Shown here: piece by piece, positions 10,419 through 21,424 of the stretch
Layout of the letters: each line of letters starts with the position of its first letter
How positions within the stretch are numbered: position 1 is the stretch's first letter
Assembly (NCBI RefSeq): GCF_945859705.1
Contig: NC_079136.1
Span: 79,050,867-79,114,866, forward strand
Direction: 5' to 3'
Length of the DNA stretch: 64,000 nt
DNA from: Episyrphus balteatus
Taxonomy: Eukaryota; Arthropoda; Insecta; Diptera; Syrphidae
Program-made: the position numbers and the translations under genes
The notes under the pieces: generated by a model
Databases searched by the model: none
Seen by the model: the letters and a program-made list of their open reading frames with translations, nothing else
Told to the model about the DNA's origin: nothing

Positions 10419-13400
10419 CTGAAAGAAAAAATTAAAAAATCATTAGTATAGAAATGAAACGCAAGATATTTTATAATTATCGAGAAATGAGTACAAAATA
10501 TAATTTAATTTTAATACAGTTTTTCACTCCGTGGATGCCAAAGTTTTGAAAACACTGTCTATTATTTGAGCGTGTCGTGTGTATTAGATTCGTCTGAAGG
10601 TTTGTTGAAAAAAAATGATGTAGAATCCGAAAAAGTCAAATTCACAATTCTGTGTTTCTGTCTGTTTCTTTTTCGATCCACAAACCTAAGCGATTTACTT
10701 AAAACTCGGTAGTTAAGGGTTTTACAAAATGCATAGGCCTCCTCATAAACCTCCTCTCCAGTTCCTCAGAATAAAACTTCCTTTACCTTCCAAGAGATGC
10801 CAAAACTACAAAGTACACCTTAGTTTTAAAAAAACATTGGATAGGTGAATCTATTAAGTAGTCAAAGAAACTACTTAAAGAAAACACCATCAAATAGTAT
10901 ACTGACGGGCCGAGAACGGCGGAAGGTACAGGTGCAGGCGTTTTTGGGCCTGATATCAAACTCTCTAATGGGCCAATCCTCAAGTAAATTTTGAGACTGA
11001 AGTCAAAGCCATTGCAAAAACTTAACCTCGAATTGAATCACAGGAACAAAAAAATTGCCATGTCAGATAGACAGTCAAGCTTTCTTAAAAGCACTCAATT
11101 CTAACACAATCAACTCCAAACTACCGAAACTGAGACAAAACAAAATGTTTCTAGGAAACTACAACCAAAAACGTTTCAAATCCCGAAAGAAATTAAGCCA
11201 AGTTAAAAGGGGACACAATAGAGTTTTCCAATTAGTATGAGTAGGCTAAACTAACACAAGTTAATATTCTGAATATTATTGATGCTCTGTCATGCTATGC
11301 CTGAATACCTCATTATCTACAATGTATCTAATAGAACTCAAGATATAAGCTTTTTAAATTAACCACTTTGATCTATTTTTGGAGTTTTCAATTCAAACAA
11401 ACAAAAAAAGAAAGTCTCCAAAACAAACACGCTTAAATAGCGTATATCTTGAGTTCTTTTGATCGCATCTTAAATTGAGGTGTTCAGAGCCAGTAAAAAG
11501 GACAAAGTATCAGTGCCTGTAAAATGTGAAATAGTGTGAATTCAGCCTACTCACATTATTTGGAAAACTCACGTTTTTAACCCCCTAAAAACAAAACTAC
11601 AGTCGTGCATTTTACTTTATAAAGCTTTTCATTTACGCACATGAAAAATATTGTATTCATTTTTAAGAACATTCATATTTATAAGTATGTATGAATGTAT
11701 GTATGTACCTCATACAAAGAAAAATAAATATGTAATAAAAAACTAAATAATTGGCAGGTTAACAATAAATTCAATGTTACTCTCTGCTTTTTGCTAAATT
11801 TTTCTAAAAATAATTAATATCATTGACAAACGCAAGTAACACAGTCATTTCATTTAATAATCTGAAAAGTTTTTTTTTCAGTACCTATCTGATATGACAT
11901 TGACTGAAAGAAACTGACATTTTAATATATAAGGTTCATCTAGAAATATTGCAACCTATAGTATAAAATATAAACATTTCCGGTTGATTTAAACTGTTTT
12001 AATAACATATTGTCAGCAGAAAATTACATGACCTTATGTTAAAAAAGAAAACAGATACAGCGAGAACAAAACATATTTCAATTTTGTTAAGATTTTAGTC
12101 TGACGTCAGTCGACGCTCTATTAAAAAAAAAATAACTTAAATTATGATACTATGGCACACACAAATGACAAGTTCACGTTTTATTTAATTCAGTAAATGA
12201 ACAATAGTCTTTTACACCTAAGATGATAAGAACCAAGCGATTTACAACTGGTGTCTTTCCACACGTTCTGAACCACATCAGTTCTATAATGTTCGGTATC
12301 CCGGCGTTAAATTAATTAAAAAAGAATTTGACAGAGAAAAGAGATATAAGAAAAACAAATATTTATTAAAAAGAGGTCAATCGACTATTTTATTTTAGTT
12401 AAAATACTATTGACGACACGATATTGAAAAAGAAGACTGTCCTCACTAAGAGTATGGATGGTTATTGTAGTTATAAGGGGCCTTTTGAAAAAAAAAAACA
12501 ATTATAACAGAATTCGGGATACGGTTTGATATTCTGCCCATAATCTCGTAAAGGCCCTACCTACAAAATTTTCGATTTTGATTTGTTTGCATATTTGGAG
12601 TTAGGTCATTGTCTCTGATTTATTCTCATTTATTTTCTTAGCCTATGTCTTTAAATAAGTCAGAAAATTTCAAATATTTTTGAAAGTTTTTTCATTTTTA
12701 TATGCAAATTGCGGTATTTGATTGTGTTTTCTTCTATAACTCAGAAGTATGAAAAATGTAGTTAGGGCAGCGTTACCGCTGTGCCACTTAAGTGGCACAA
12801 TGCCACCTTTTTTCAGCCTGTGCTATCGAGCCACTACCTTTTAGTGTGTGCCACTTTTTTAGAATTCCATTCAATTAAAACAAAAACATGATATTCTCGA
12901 AACAAAGTCGTTCCACACAGATTTCAAATCAATTTTCGAAATCGAAAGTATTGAAATGTTTTGGTTTAAAGTGGGTAGTATTAAAAATAGTCTGAATGAA
13001 TACCTATTTTCTGATTTGTATGAATTTGTTGCAAACATATTAACTTTGCCACATAGCAGTGCCTGCGCTGAGAGAGTATTTTCAAAGCATACTTTAATGA
13101 AAAATAAACTCACCAACCGACTAAAAACTGAAACTTGAGAAAATATGTTGGCTTCTTAAAATTTAATAAATAACTGTGATCTTATTGAGTGGAGCCCAAA
13201 TGAGCTCTTTGTAAAAAATATAGACAAACAATTACAAAAAAATAAAATGTAACACAAATTCGTAACTTTTGTACAAAAACAAATGGGTAATTCCATGAAA
13301 AAGTGGACACGAATTTTGAACAAATTATGCAGTCTTTTTTACTTTTTTTATTAACAAATTACTATTTACAAACGTCAACTCTTTTTGCAAGTTGCAAGAA

Positions 13401-16400
13401 AAGATTCTTTGTTGTATTCCCTTATGGATAGACATCAAATTCAGGGAGTTTAAATAACCTTAAAGCATATTTATAGCATAAGCTTGCCAACAACAGAAGA
13501 ATTTCAGATGAAAATGACGGAAAAACAAGGAAACTAAAAACATGATGAGTCTAATAGTGACGATGACAACACCCCCTCGTTATTGGTAAAATAAATTAAC
13601 ATTTAAGCAAGCTTCGTTACACAATATTCGATTTAAAAAAAAACTTGAGTGAAAATGCATCTTTTCTTTACATTTACAACCATAAATCACAGGCAACATG
13701 AGTTACCAAAATAATGTAACGTGAGTTACCTAAATATTTTAAAATTTTTCCTCGAAATATTGAAAAAATGTTTCGTTTCGTCACTTATATTGAAAGCTTG
13801 TAATTTTTTATGTATGGATTCTTCATTAAAAACAAATAAAGTCGGACTCTTAAAATTCGTGTCCGATTTTTGTAACGTGAGTTACCATCAAACTTTTATT
13901 TTTCCCAAGCAAATGTTAAAAATAAAGTAAATTTTTTTAGTTAATTATGAAAGAAATAGTTATGCTCCATTCATGGATAGCAATTTCGTATCAATTTACA
14001 TTAAAATTAACAAGAAAAAAATTATTTATGTGTTGGAAATTTTTGTGAATGTAACGTGAGTTACCATGGAATTGTCCAAATTTTGTTTTTGAAACATCTA
14101 CCTATTGAATACCTGGTACAATATCTTCCGTATTGGAAGATGATGAGATGGCTGGAAGTTTGTCCGACATGGACACTGTCAGCGTTGCGCAGGAGGATCT
14201 TCTTTCTGAGGATGAGCTATTAAACTCTACCTCAGAAACGGAAGACCTAAATGCCACAGTGGTGGAGGTTGATCGTACTGGTTGTAGCCATGCTGCAGGT
14301 GGTACAGATTAATCTCCAACACTCCATAAAGGCTTCGGCCGCCCTTCTTCTCCGACTAAGCAAGTCCGGAGAGGATATAGTCCTGATCCAGGAACCTTGG
14401 ATTGTAAAATCCTTGGTGAGAGGCCTCGGGACGAAAGATTATTCTCTGCTGTATGTGACGGATAAAGGTGAGCCTAGATCCTGCATACTAGCAAAGAAAA
14501 CACTAACAGTATTTTTACTCCCTAATTACAGCGATCGTGATATCACAACCGCTACACTGCAGACCTCCAAAGGAACATATTGGATTACGTCTGCTTACCT
14601 AGGCCATGATTGTGGGCCGCCTCCGGGGGAGACACTTGGGCGAATGATCGCAGCAGCAGCGAGCCAAAAAGTAGATCTCCTCATTGGCAGTGATGCTAAT
14701 GCTCATCACACAGTGTGGGGGAGTACTGACGTAAATGAAAGAGGTGAGTCACTTTTTGATTTTATTCTAAGTACTAGTCTCCTTATTTGTAATATTGGTA
14801 ATGAACCTACCTTTGTTACAAAGAACCGACAAGAGGTATTGGACATTACCCTTGTATCCCAAACAATTCACCACAAGATAAAGAATTGGGCTGTATCTAA
14901 TGATCACTCATTCTCAGATCATAGGTATATCCAATTTAGTCTCGAAGATGAATGCACAAAACCCACCGGTTTTCGTAATTATAGGAAAACGGATTGGGTG
15001 AAATATAGGGAAACTTTTACTACCTGCTACAATAATCAGGACAATATTTTCCCTTCTAATACAGATGATCTTGACTTAAAAGTCAACGATCTCACCAAAG
15101 CTCTAAACAATTCCATGGCTAACTCTTGTCCCCTTACCATAATAAGAGGAAAGAAAAAACCGCACTGGTGGAACAAAGAGCTAGAACCGCTCAGGAAAGA
15201 CTGTAGAAAGGCTTTCAATAGGGCTAAACAAACAAGGAACCCATTAGACTGGGACCTGTATAAAGTTTCACTAAAAAGTTACAAGAAACAACTACGGAAA
15301 AGTAAAAGATCCTCCTGGAGGAACTTCTGTAGTAAAATTGAAGATTCTTCTGAGGCATCTAGACTCAGAAAAATCCTTTCAACTAATCCAACCATGCCGA
15401 GCTCCCTAAAAGACTCTAATGGCGATTGGACTAGCTCTTATGAGGAATCGCTAAACTTGCTACTAGACACTCATTTCCCTGGTAGCTCGAACTCAATAAG
15501 TGACTTCGGTCACCGACCCAACCAATTTTATCAAATTAGCAAAGATCTTATTTCCAAGGATAGACTAATATGGGCAATAAATAGCTTCCATCCATACAAA
15601 TCACCTGGGCCAGATGGTATCATACCCGCTGAATTACAACACGTCTCAGATATCATACTACGAAAGTTGGAAATTATAATGATAAGCTGCATAAGCTTCT
15701 CGTATATTCCAAAGGCCTGGAGAGAAGCAAAGGTGGTTTTTATACCAAAGGCGGGAAAATGCTCTCATGTCACTCCAAAAGATTTAAGACCTATTAGTCT
15801 ATCATCCTTTCTGCTTAAAACTCTAGAAAGAATGATAGATATCCATCTAAGACAGGAAATTGAACCATGTCTGATCTCTAAGGCACAACATGCCTACACT
15901 AAAGGGAAATCGGTGGAAACTGCTCTCCATTCTCTGGTTAGCACCATTGAATACTCTCTACACTACAAAGAGTACACTCTTGTCGCCTTTTTAGACATAG
16001 AGGGTGCTTTCAATAATGTCAGGAACTCAGCAATCATGAATGCTCTTGACAATCTCAAAATAGAAGACCCGCTTAAGAACATGATAGAAATCATGCTTAG
16101 TAGCAGGATTATCAGTTCAGAGTTGGGAAACTTCAAAACCCGTAGAGCAGCCAACAGAGGGACCCCTCAAGGAGGGGTCTTATCGCCTCTCCTATGGAAC
16201 TTAGTAGTCAACGAACTGCTGCTAGACCTAGAGGGAGAAGGTTTTAAGGTTATCGCCTACGCGGATGATGTGGCAATTGCCGTATCGGGCAAATACCCAC
16301 AGACACTTGCAGAACTTCTACAAACAGCTTTAAACAAGCTAATTCACTGGGCTAGAGGATGTGGATTGGATATTAATCCCCACAAAACGGATCTTGTCCT

Positions 16401-19400
16401 TTTCACGAGGAAATACAAGATTCCAGACTTCAAACTCCCTACAATTAAAGAGGTAACACTTACTCTATCCGATCAAGCTAAATACCTAGGACTCATTTTT
16501 GATAAAAAACTGACCTGGAAGCTCAATATTGAAGAAAGAGTTAAAAAAGCCAATGTGGCACTCTTTTCATGCAAAAAAGCCATTGGTGGCAAATGGGGAT
16601 TTTCTCCTAACATTGCACACTGGCTGTACACATCGGTCATAAGACCAATACTTACATATGGGATGGTAGTTTGGTGGACCGCACTGGACAAAACGATAAA
16701 CTTAAACAAGCTTATCAAAGTCCAAAGGTCAGCAAGTATGTGCATAAGCGGTGCGCTGAGGTCAACCCCTTCTGACGCCCTAGACATACTTCTAAATCTC
16801 ACACCCCTAGACATCTTCAGCAAACAAGTAGCAGCTAGCTCAGCTACTCGTCTAAAAGCAACCTCTCAGTGGACCAGTAATCATATTGGCCACACAAACA
16901 TTCTAAACAACTTCGGATTCCTTCCGGATCGTCTAGACTATACCACACCTCAACTGGTGTTCGATAATAATTTCCAGAACTCCATTCCCTCCAGAACTGA
17001 ATGGGAGAACCTTAGTACTCTGGATAATGACTCTTTACACTTCTATACTGATGGTTCAAAAACCAATGAAGGTGTAGGAAGTGGCATATTTTCGGAAAAA
17101 CTGAATCTCAGTCTCTTCTTCCGCTTACCAGACCAATGTAGCGTGTTCCAAGCAGAAATTCTGGCGATTAAGGAGGTTCTCTCTTGGCTCAGAGAAAACG
17201 TAATATCCAACACGGATATTCGGATCTTCTCGGACAGTCAAGCAGCCATTAAATCTCTTGCCTCCGTCTCTACAAACTCAATCACGGTCCTCGACTGTCA
17301 AACATCTCTAAGGGAGATGTCTGAGCAGTTTAACATTCACCTCGTATGGGTGCCGGGACATAGAGACATCGCAGGCAACTGCAGGGCAGACGAACTTGCC
17401 AAACTAGGAACAATTACTCCTCTTCAACCAGAAAGGAACAATATAGGAACACCTATCGCTACATGCAAACTTATGCTAAAGCAGGACGCTTTAAAGAAAA
17501 CCAACCTCAGATGGACTCAGAGTAATACTTGCCTAGCTACTAAACAAATATGGCCTTGTATAGACTTGAAACGTTCAAAGGGTTTGTTAAATTTAAACAG
17601 AAAGCATATTAGCTGCACCATAGGTGTCCTTACAGGACACTGTCTAATAGGTAGACACGCAAAAAGAATGGGCGTGTTCTCTAACGATTTCTGCAGAAGT
17701 TGCATGGATGAAGAAGAAGAGGAAACTGTTCAACATCTTCTGTGCACCTGCCCTGCTCTCTCTAATAGAAGAAAACTCTATCTAGGAGAATTCTTCTACG
17801 ATTACACTAGTGATCTAGTGAAAACGGACGTTAAAAGTCTATCTTCATTCATAAGAAGCACCGAGTGGTTCGGCTAGTGAGTCCCAACTTGCTAGTCTTT
17901 TGTGGTATCACAATGGATCCATAAGGGTCTAAGTGTGTCGGGTAATTTGCCTGACAGCCACTACTACCTAACCTAACCTATACCTGGTACCTATTCCTTA
18001 TAATACATATATATGTATAATATAAAATATAAGATGAAGTGTTAAGTTTTAAGTTTTTAAGTTTGCGTTACAAAAAATCATAAAAAAATATGTTCGTTTA
18101 AATTGTGTGTTTTCTTCAAATGCTATGATTTTGGTGAGATGTTTTTTCTCTGAAGACAATTTTCATACAAATATGGTGTTCCTTTATTATTATTTTGATG
18201 TGCCACCTTTTTTCTTCGAGTGCCACCTTTTTTGCCACTTTTCAAAAATATCCAGCGGTAACACTGAGTTAGGGCCTTTACGGGATTATGGGCAGTATTA
18301 TAGCTCAAAGACTTTTATTAAGATTTGGGAAGTAAAACACATACAGATATTTTGTTTGATTAACAATTGCCTTCAAATACTTAAACACACCTTCATCAGT
18401 TTAAAAAAAAATATTAGGTACTTATTGTCCATCTTAGTACTCAAAATGTTTACATGACCCTTATTCAACGAACTGTAGTTCTGTAGTGTAAAAAAATGTA
18501 GGCAAGTTAACTTAAAAGTTGATATGTTCAATTCTCATTTCAAATGTGCATAACATTTTTGAGAATATTCCATAAGTAACAAAAAAAAACATATTATATT
18601 CCATAAATAATAATACCATAAACAAAAAAATATGATTTTTTTTTGTACCCTTTCAGAATTGAAGTAGTAATGTGTTGATTAATAAATAATCCGAAAAGTA
18701 ATTATTGATAAGCATATGAATGAAAATAGTGGAATAACTCATCCTTTCGGTCATTTGACCGGAAATGACAACAGCAAATCAGCTAATTTTACCAGTAGAT
18801 ACAAAAATATTATGACAGCTTTATAAAAACGAAAGTTAAACGATAGCCAAATACCAGTCGTAAAGATAAACGAGTATTATTGAAATAAAAAGATTATTCG
18901 AATGCGTAGTCGTACCAATCAATTCTAATTTTAGATAAGATATTTTTTTTGATGATCTAAAAAAACACCTATGCTTAATGGGAGGAAGTCTGTCCACCTG
19001 CTGGCATATGCGACAGTATTAAAATAATCGAAAGAACGCGTGAAGTCATTGGCGCTTTCATGAGCATCGGAGCGGAAGCGACAAAAATTGGTTTAACTGC
19101 CAATGAGGGCAACACCAATCTTTTCTCAAAAAGGACACTCAACGTCGACGTATTGTACAAAACGTCACAACCTTAAATTCGAGGTAGTAAAGGACTTCTT
19201 CTACCTAGGTTCCGCTGCAAACACAGACATCAACACCAGGCGTTGAAATGAAAGGGAGAATTAATCTTGCCAACCACTGCTACTTTGGCAATTAACAAAG
19301 GCGACTAACAAAGCCCTTTCAAGTAACTAGGGTGTCCCTATAATAAACTCTCATCATCCCAGTCCTGATTTATAGTTCAGAGGCATGGACTTTGACGAGG

Positions 19401-20537
19401 ACGAATGAAAACACCTTGCGCGTTTTTTTGGTCCCTTCTGTATTGATGGTGATGGTGGAAGGGGACCTCAATCAACTTGGTGTGTGAAACTAGAACCTTT
19501 TAGTTAAGGGCAGATCTGGCTTGAGAAACTTGTTTATTGAGGCCCACATCTACAATGGATTGTAGCCGCCTTAAAGCGCTACAAGGAAAGTTTATGGTCA
19601 TTTTGCAGCAACCTAACAAAAGGTATAAATGAAAAAAATCCTGGAAATGATGTACTTTTCTAAGCACTGCTTAGAAGACAATAGTCTTAGTAAAGCTACA
19701 AATTAAAAACAAATCACTTAAATATCGCTACAACTCAAAATTTTCAGTGCTGTTTACATAGACATTTTAATAACTGAATTAAATTCAATTGCTTCTCCTA
19801 AAACAGAAATAATTTTCATTATGTTTTGTAATTTTCATTCTTGTAATTATTGTATTCTATCTAAATGGTGAAAAAAGAATCAATTAAATCATCACAATCA
19901 ATTAATAATAATAAACAAACTTTTTGTTTATGGAAATTTTTTTTTACATATTCCAACATGGTGAAATAGCTTTGTGTTAGTTAATTGAAATCATTTTAAA
20001 AAATCTTAACAAATACATAAAAATTATTAAAGTTTTTATTTTAATCGCTTATAAAGATGCCCCCGATATGAATCACTCATATTGCGTCGTTCCAACAAGT
20101 GATAATGCTAGAACATACCACCTTTTAAGTATTTTGCAAAAACCAAACGATCTCAAACAATTTCACCAGTGTATCGGTTAAAGTCAATATACTATACATA
20201 CATTACTTGCAATAGGAAGAAAAGTGCTTTTGGCATTTATACTAAAGAAGCTATTGCATCATTGTTAGATAATATTGAATCAACGTGCGCTTTTGAAGAA
20301 AGAAGAAAGACAAAACGTAGCCAGACTGCGCGATAAACGTCACGAAGGTCAAGGGCATAGTTTGCGATTCGGTTGTTCCCATGCCCATGTGATTGCTCTT
20401 GATCTTGATACACGCGAAATTATAATAGTTTTGTACAAGTGCTTACCTATTAACATGAAGGGTGACTCCTTTGCTTTTTTGGCAAGTTTCCCACTGCTTT
20501 CGGCGTCGACTTCTTTAAAGTAGGAATCTGAACTCAT
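10225..20537 (-). CDS. HIGD1A: HIG1-domain protein (HIGD1A type), two coding exons
   Basis: Small inner-mitochondrial-membrane protein of the hypoxia-induced gene 1 family, linked in other species to respiratory complex III/IV assembly. Exon 1 is 20537-20447 and exon 2 is 10418-10225; the join G|GT restores a Gly codon (donor GTAAGC, acceptor TTTCAG). Total 285 nt, 94 aa. Residues 17-31 read GKLAKKAKESPFMLI-G as in HIGD1A. Residues about 27-46 and 63-83 are the two predicted membrane helices. RVAAQGTVVGALTIGLAY (from residue 62) carries the family R-x3-Q signature. No cleavable presequence is obvious, as usual for the family. Short loop KNRGKMSTS joins the helices. The 10-kb intron is packed with transposons, mostly on the opposite strand. 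A splice-acceptor-like TTTCAACAG just before the ATG hints at a 5' UTR intron. Either part alone would look like a partial gene. Confidence 0.92.
10880..11120 (+). pseudogene. LINE RNase H domain fragment
   Basis: Plus-strand frames read YTDGPRTAEGTGAGVFGP (from about 10898), then out of frame ETEVKAI and, near 11060-11110, an SDRQSSFLKALNSNTI-like block. These are the three acidic RNase H motifs in order, as in the full LINE at 14120-17979, with stop codons and frameshifts. Dead fragment inside the HIGD1 intron. Confidence 0.7.
11330..11610. repeat. Dispersed repeat with CTCAAGATATAAGCT end
   Basis: Blocks AGAACTCAAGATATAAGCT, TTGAGTTCTTTTGATCGCAT and GAATTCAGCCTACTCA recur in the same order at about 26865-27215. 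The first and second blocks are inverted relative to each other. Origin unknown. Confidence 0.55.
11610..12529. other. AT-rich HIGD1 intron sequence
   Basis: Contains a short GTAT/TGTA microsatellite near 11685-11706. Nothing else is recognised. Confidence 0.45.
12880..13250 (+). pseudogene. hAT transposase C-terminal dimerisation region
   Basis: Reads FKSIFEIESIEMFWFKVGS, then LYEFVANILTLPHSSACAER followed by VFSKHTLMKNKLTNRL. The LPHSSA-xx-ERVFS block is the hallmark of the hAT C-terminal dimerisation domain. A TGA follows Thr-Glu-Thr at 13138, after which a related tail ENMLAS continues. The catalytic core is missing, so this element could only move if helped in trans. Confidence 0.88.
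13285..14077. mobile_element. MITE copy A with GTAACGTGAGTTACC repeats
   Basis: Termini GGGTAATTCCATG and CATGGAATTGTCC, flanked by AAAT at 13281-13284 and 14078-14081 (4-bp duplication). Holds three exact copies of the 15-nt imperfect palindrome GTAACGTGAGTTACC and one variant (GGCAACATGAGTTACC), one copy abutting the right TIR. The second full copy is at 38779-39599. No transposase. Confidence 0.9.
14120..14312 (+). pseudogene. LINE ORF1 C-terminal fragment
   Basis: Open from the element's 5' edge to TAA at 14310-14312, about 64 codons, acidic: EDDEMAGSLSDMD, SVAQEDLLSEDELL, TSETEDLNATVV. It lacks everything upstream, including any zinc knuckles. It overlaps the likely ORF2 start (ATG 14290) by 23 nt, consistent with a gag-like ORF1 followed by ORF2 in another frame. 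Confidence 0.7.
14290..17880 (+). CDS. LINE ORF2: AP endonuclease, reverse transcriptase, RNase H
   Basis: Uninterrupted frame; the first Met fitting the family is at 14290 (MLQVVQINLQHS), giving about 1195 aa; an upstream ATG at 14251 is also in frame. Endonuclease: LIQEPW, GSDANAHHTVWGS and SDHRYIQF. Reverse transcriptase: SPGPDGIIPAEL, WREAKVVFIPKAG, LRPISLSSFLLKTLERMI, VAFLDIEGAFNNV, GTPQGGVLSPLLWN and YADD in VIAYADDVAIAV. RNase H: FYTDGSKTNEGVGSG, AEILAIKEVLSWL, IFSDSQAAIKSL and WVPGHRDIAGNCRADELAK. C-terminal Cys/His knuckle: CRSC...HLLCTC. All catalytic motifs look intact, so the protein could be active, although the copy itself lacks its 5' end and promoter. Antisense to HIGD1. Confidence 0.95.
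18400..18620. repeat. Diverged copy of the 8.3-8.45 kb repeat arm
   Basis: TTACATGACCCTTATTCAAC, GGCAAGTTAACTTAAAAGTT and GTTCAATTCTCATTTCAAA match, in order, the segment at 8295-8400. It shows the foldback arm also exists alone. Confidence 0.6.
18990..19600 (+). pseudogene. RTE-type LINE relic (RT palm to C-terminus)
   Basis: Frames read LLAYADD-like LAYATVLK/IIERTREVIGAF, then SIGAEATKIGLTANEGNT, FEVVKDFFYLGSAANTD, and IPVLIYSSEAWTLTRTNE. A degraded copy of the 7605-7975 C-terminus follows (EGDLNQLGV; GTAGCCGCCTTAAAGCGC at 19562). Multiple stops and frameshifts. Same family as 7605-7975 but older. Confidence 0.75.
19600..20440. other. AT-rich HIGD1 intron sequence near exon 1
   Basis: A plus-strand frame at 20275-20523 overlaps exon 1 in antisense and shows no recognised domain. 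Otherwise nothing is seen. Confidence 0.4.
20447..20537 (-). CDS. HIGD1A: HIGD1 coding exon 1
   Basis: Codes for residues 1-30 plus one base of codon 31 (MSSDSYFKEVDAESS, then the GKLAKKAKESPF block). The donor G|GTAAGC follows MLI. The reading frame overruns into the intron for a further 32 codons without meaning. The start is the only Met before the conserved block. Confidence 0.9.
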
Positions 20538-20539
20538 TT

Positions 20540-21060
20540 CTGTTGAAATTAATATTTATTTATTTTAAACTTGTAAATATTCACAAAAATAAGATTATAC
20601 TAACTGGAATTAATATAAGAATTTAATCACGGAAATTTTCGAAAAAAAAATATTAATTCCGCTCCACCTTCGGCCAGCTTTGTGCTCGAGAGCTTACGTT
20701 AAAATTGTGAAAAAAAAATTGCGAAATGTCAACGAATAAAAAGTTCTGAGTGCGTTCATGATATTTGGAAAAAAAAAATTAAACATTTCTGAACGACCAC
20801 TTTAAGGTGTATACCACACTAGACATCAATTGTAAACTTCACCAAATAAAATTCTGCGAAAAAGTTTACCCAGTTTTTGGTAGAGTTTTTTTCACAAAAA
20901 TTATGACAGTTTATCTTAGAGGATATAATATATGGAGTGCTTGTTCCTATACCTAATACATTGTAACGCTATGTGCATGGATAGGGGTCGTAACCTTCGT
21001 TTTTCATTGAGAGTCCGGTTCTGCAGCTGTAAATAAACACGCTTGTTGATGACAGCCATC
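20540..21060. other. HIGD1 5' flank, no clear promoter motif
   Basis: AT-rich with a small GC island at 20660-20695. Likely holds the HIGD1 5' UTR and promoter, but no TATA box, initiator or CpG-like feature could be assigned. Confidence 0.35.
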
Positions 21061-21424
21061 AAATGAAAATAAAATGGAGGCATGCACTCATCGAAAAACT
21101 TAAAGAAACTAGAGCCCTCTATAAAAACTTCACGGAACTAACAGCACAAGCACTCCATATCAAGGGGCACGGTAGTGCCCAGCCAAGTTCTCTAGCAACT
21201 TTGGCACTACACCCTTATTTACAGGAAACAACTCAGGCCATTTTCGACCCCCCTCTAACTTCCACACCAAAGATACTAGAAATATCAAACTCGCTACATT
21301 TGTTGAACTGGTCAAAACCAAACACCTCACAAAATTTCAGCTTCCTACGATGAGTAGTTTCTGAGATATAGGGCTTCAAAAATCGCAAAAACCGTAACTG
21401 ACTCACTGACTCACTGACAGATCA

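Larger units (their letters stand above)
14120..17979 (+). mobile_element. Non-LTR retrotransposon (APE-RT-RNase H LINE) with intact ORF2
   Basis: Bounded by the 11-bp duplication ATACCTGGTAC (14109-14119 and 17980-17990), so both insertion ends are known. The 5' end is truncated within ORF1; ORF1 tail, complete ORF2, a 100-bp 3' UTR and an ACCTA tandem tail remain. Inserted in the hAT next to MITE copy A. Clade is within the RNase H-bearing I/LOA/R1 group; I cannot resolve further. Confidence 0.93.
12768..18266 (+). mobile_element. hAT DNA transposon, interrupted by a MITE and a LINE
   Basis: Ends CAGCGTTACCGCTG (12768) and CAGCGGTAACACTG (to 18266) form imperfect TIRs. Both sides carry the 8-bp direct repeat AGTTAGGG (12760-12767, 18267-18274), the diagnostic hAT target-site duplication. 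Subterminal TGCCACCTTTTTT repeats occur at both ends, as expected for transposase-binding sites. It contains only the C-terminus of the transposase. Removing the nested MITE (13285-14077) and LINE (14120-17979) leaves under 1 kb. Confidence 0.92.
12534..18295. mobile_element. Old MITE, outer level of a three-level nest
   Basis: Left TIR CTGCCCATAATCTCGTAAAG (from 12534) is matched by CTTTACGGGATTATGGGCAG ending at 18295; the TIRs extend about 26 bp. TATT flanks both sides (12530-12533 and 18296-18299), a likely 4-bp target-site duplication. Without the hAT inserted at its right inner TIR edge the element would be about 255 bp. No coding capacity. Confidence 0.8.

Noticed and set aside
20275..20523. 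83-codon plus-strand gene over HIGD1 exon 1
   Set aside because: Overlaps a real exon in antisense, no recognised domain, no upstream continuation.
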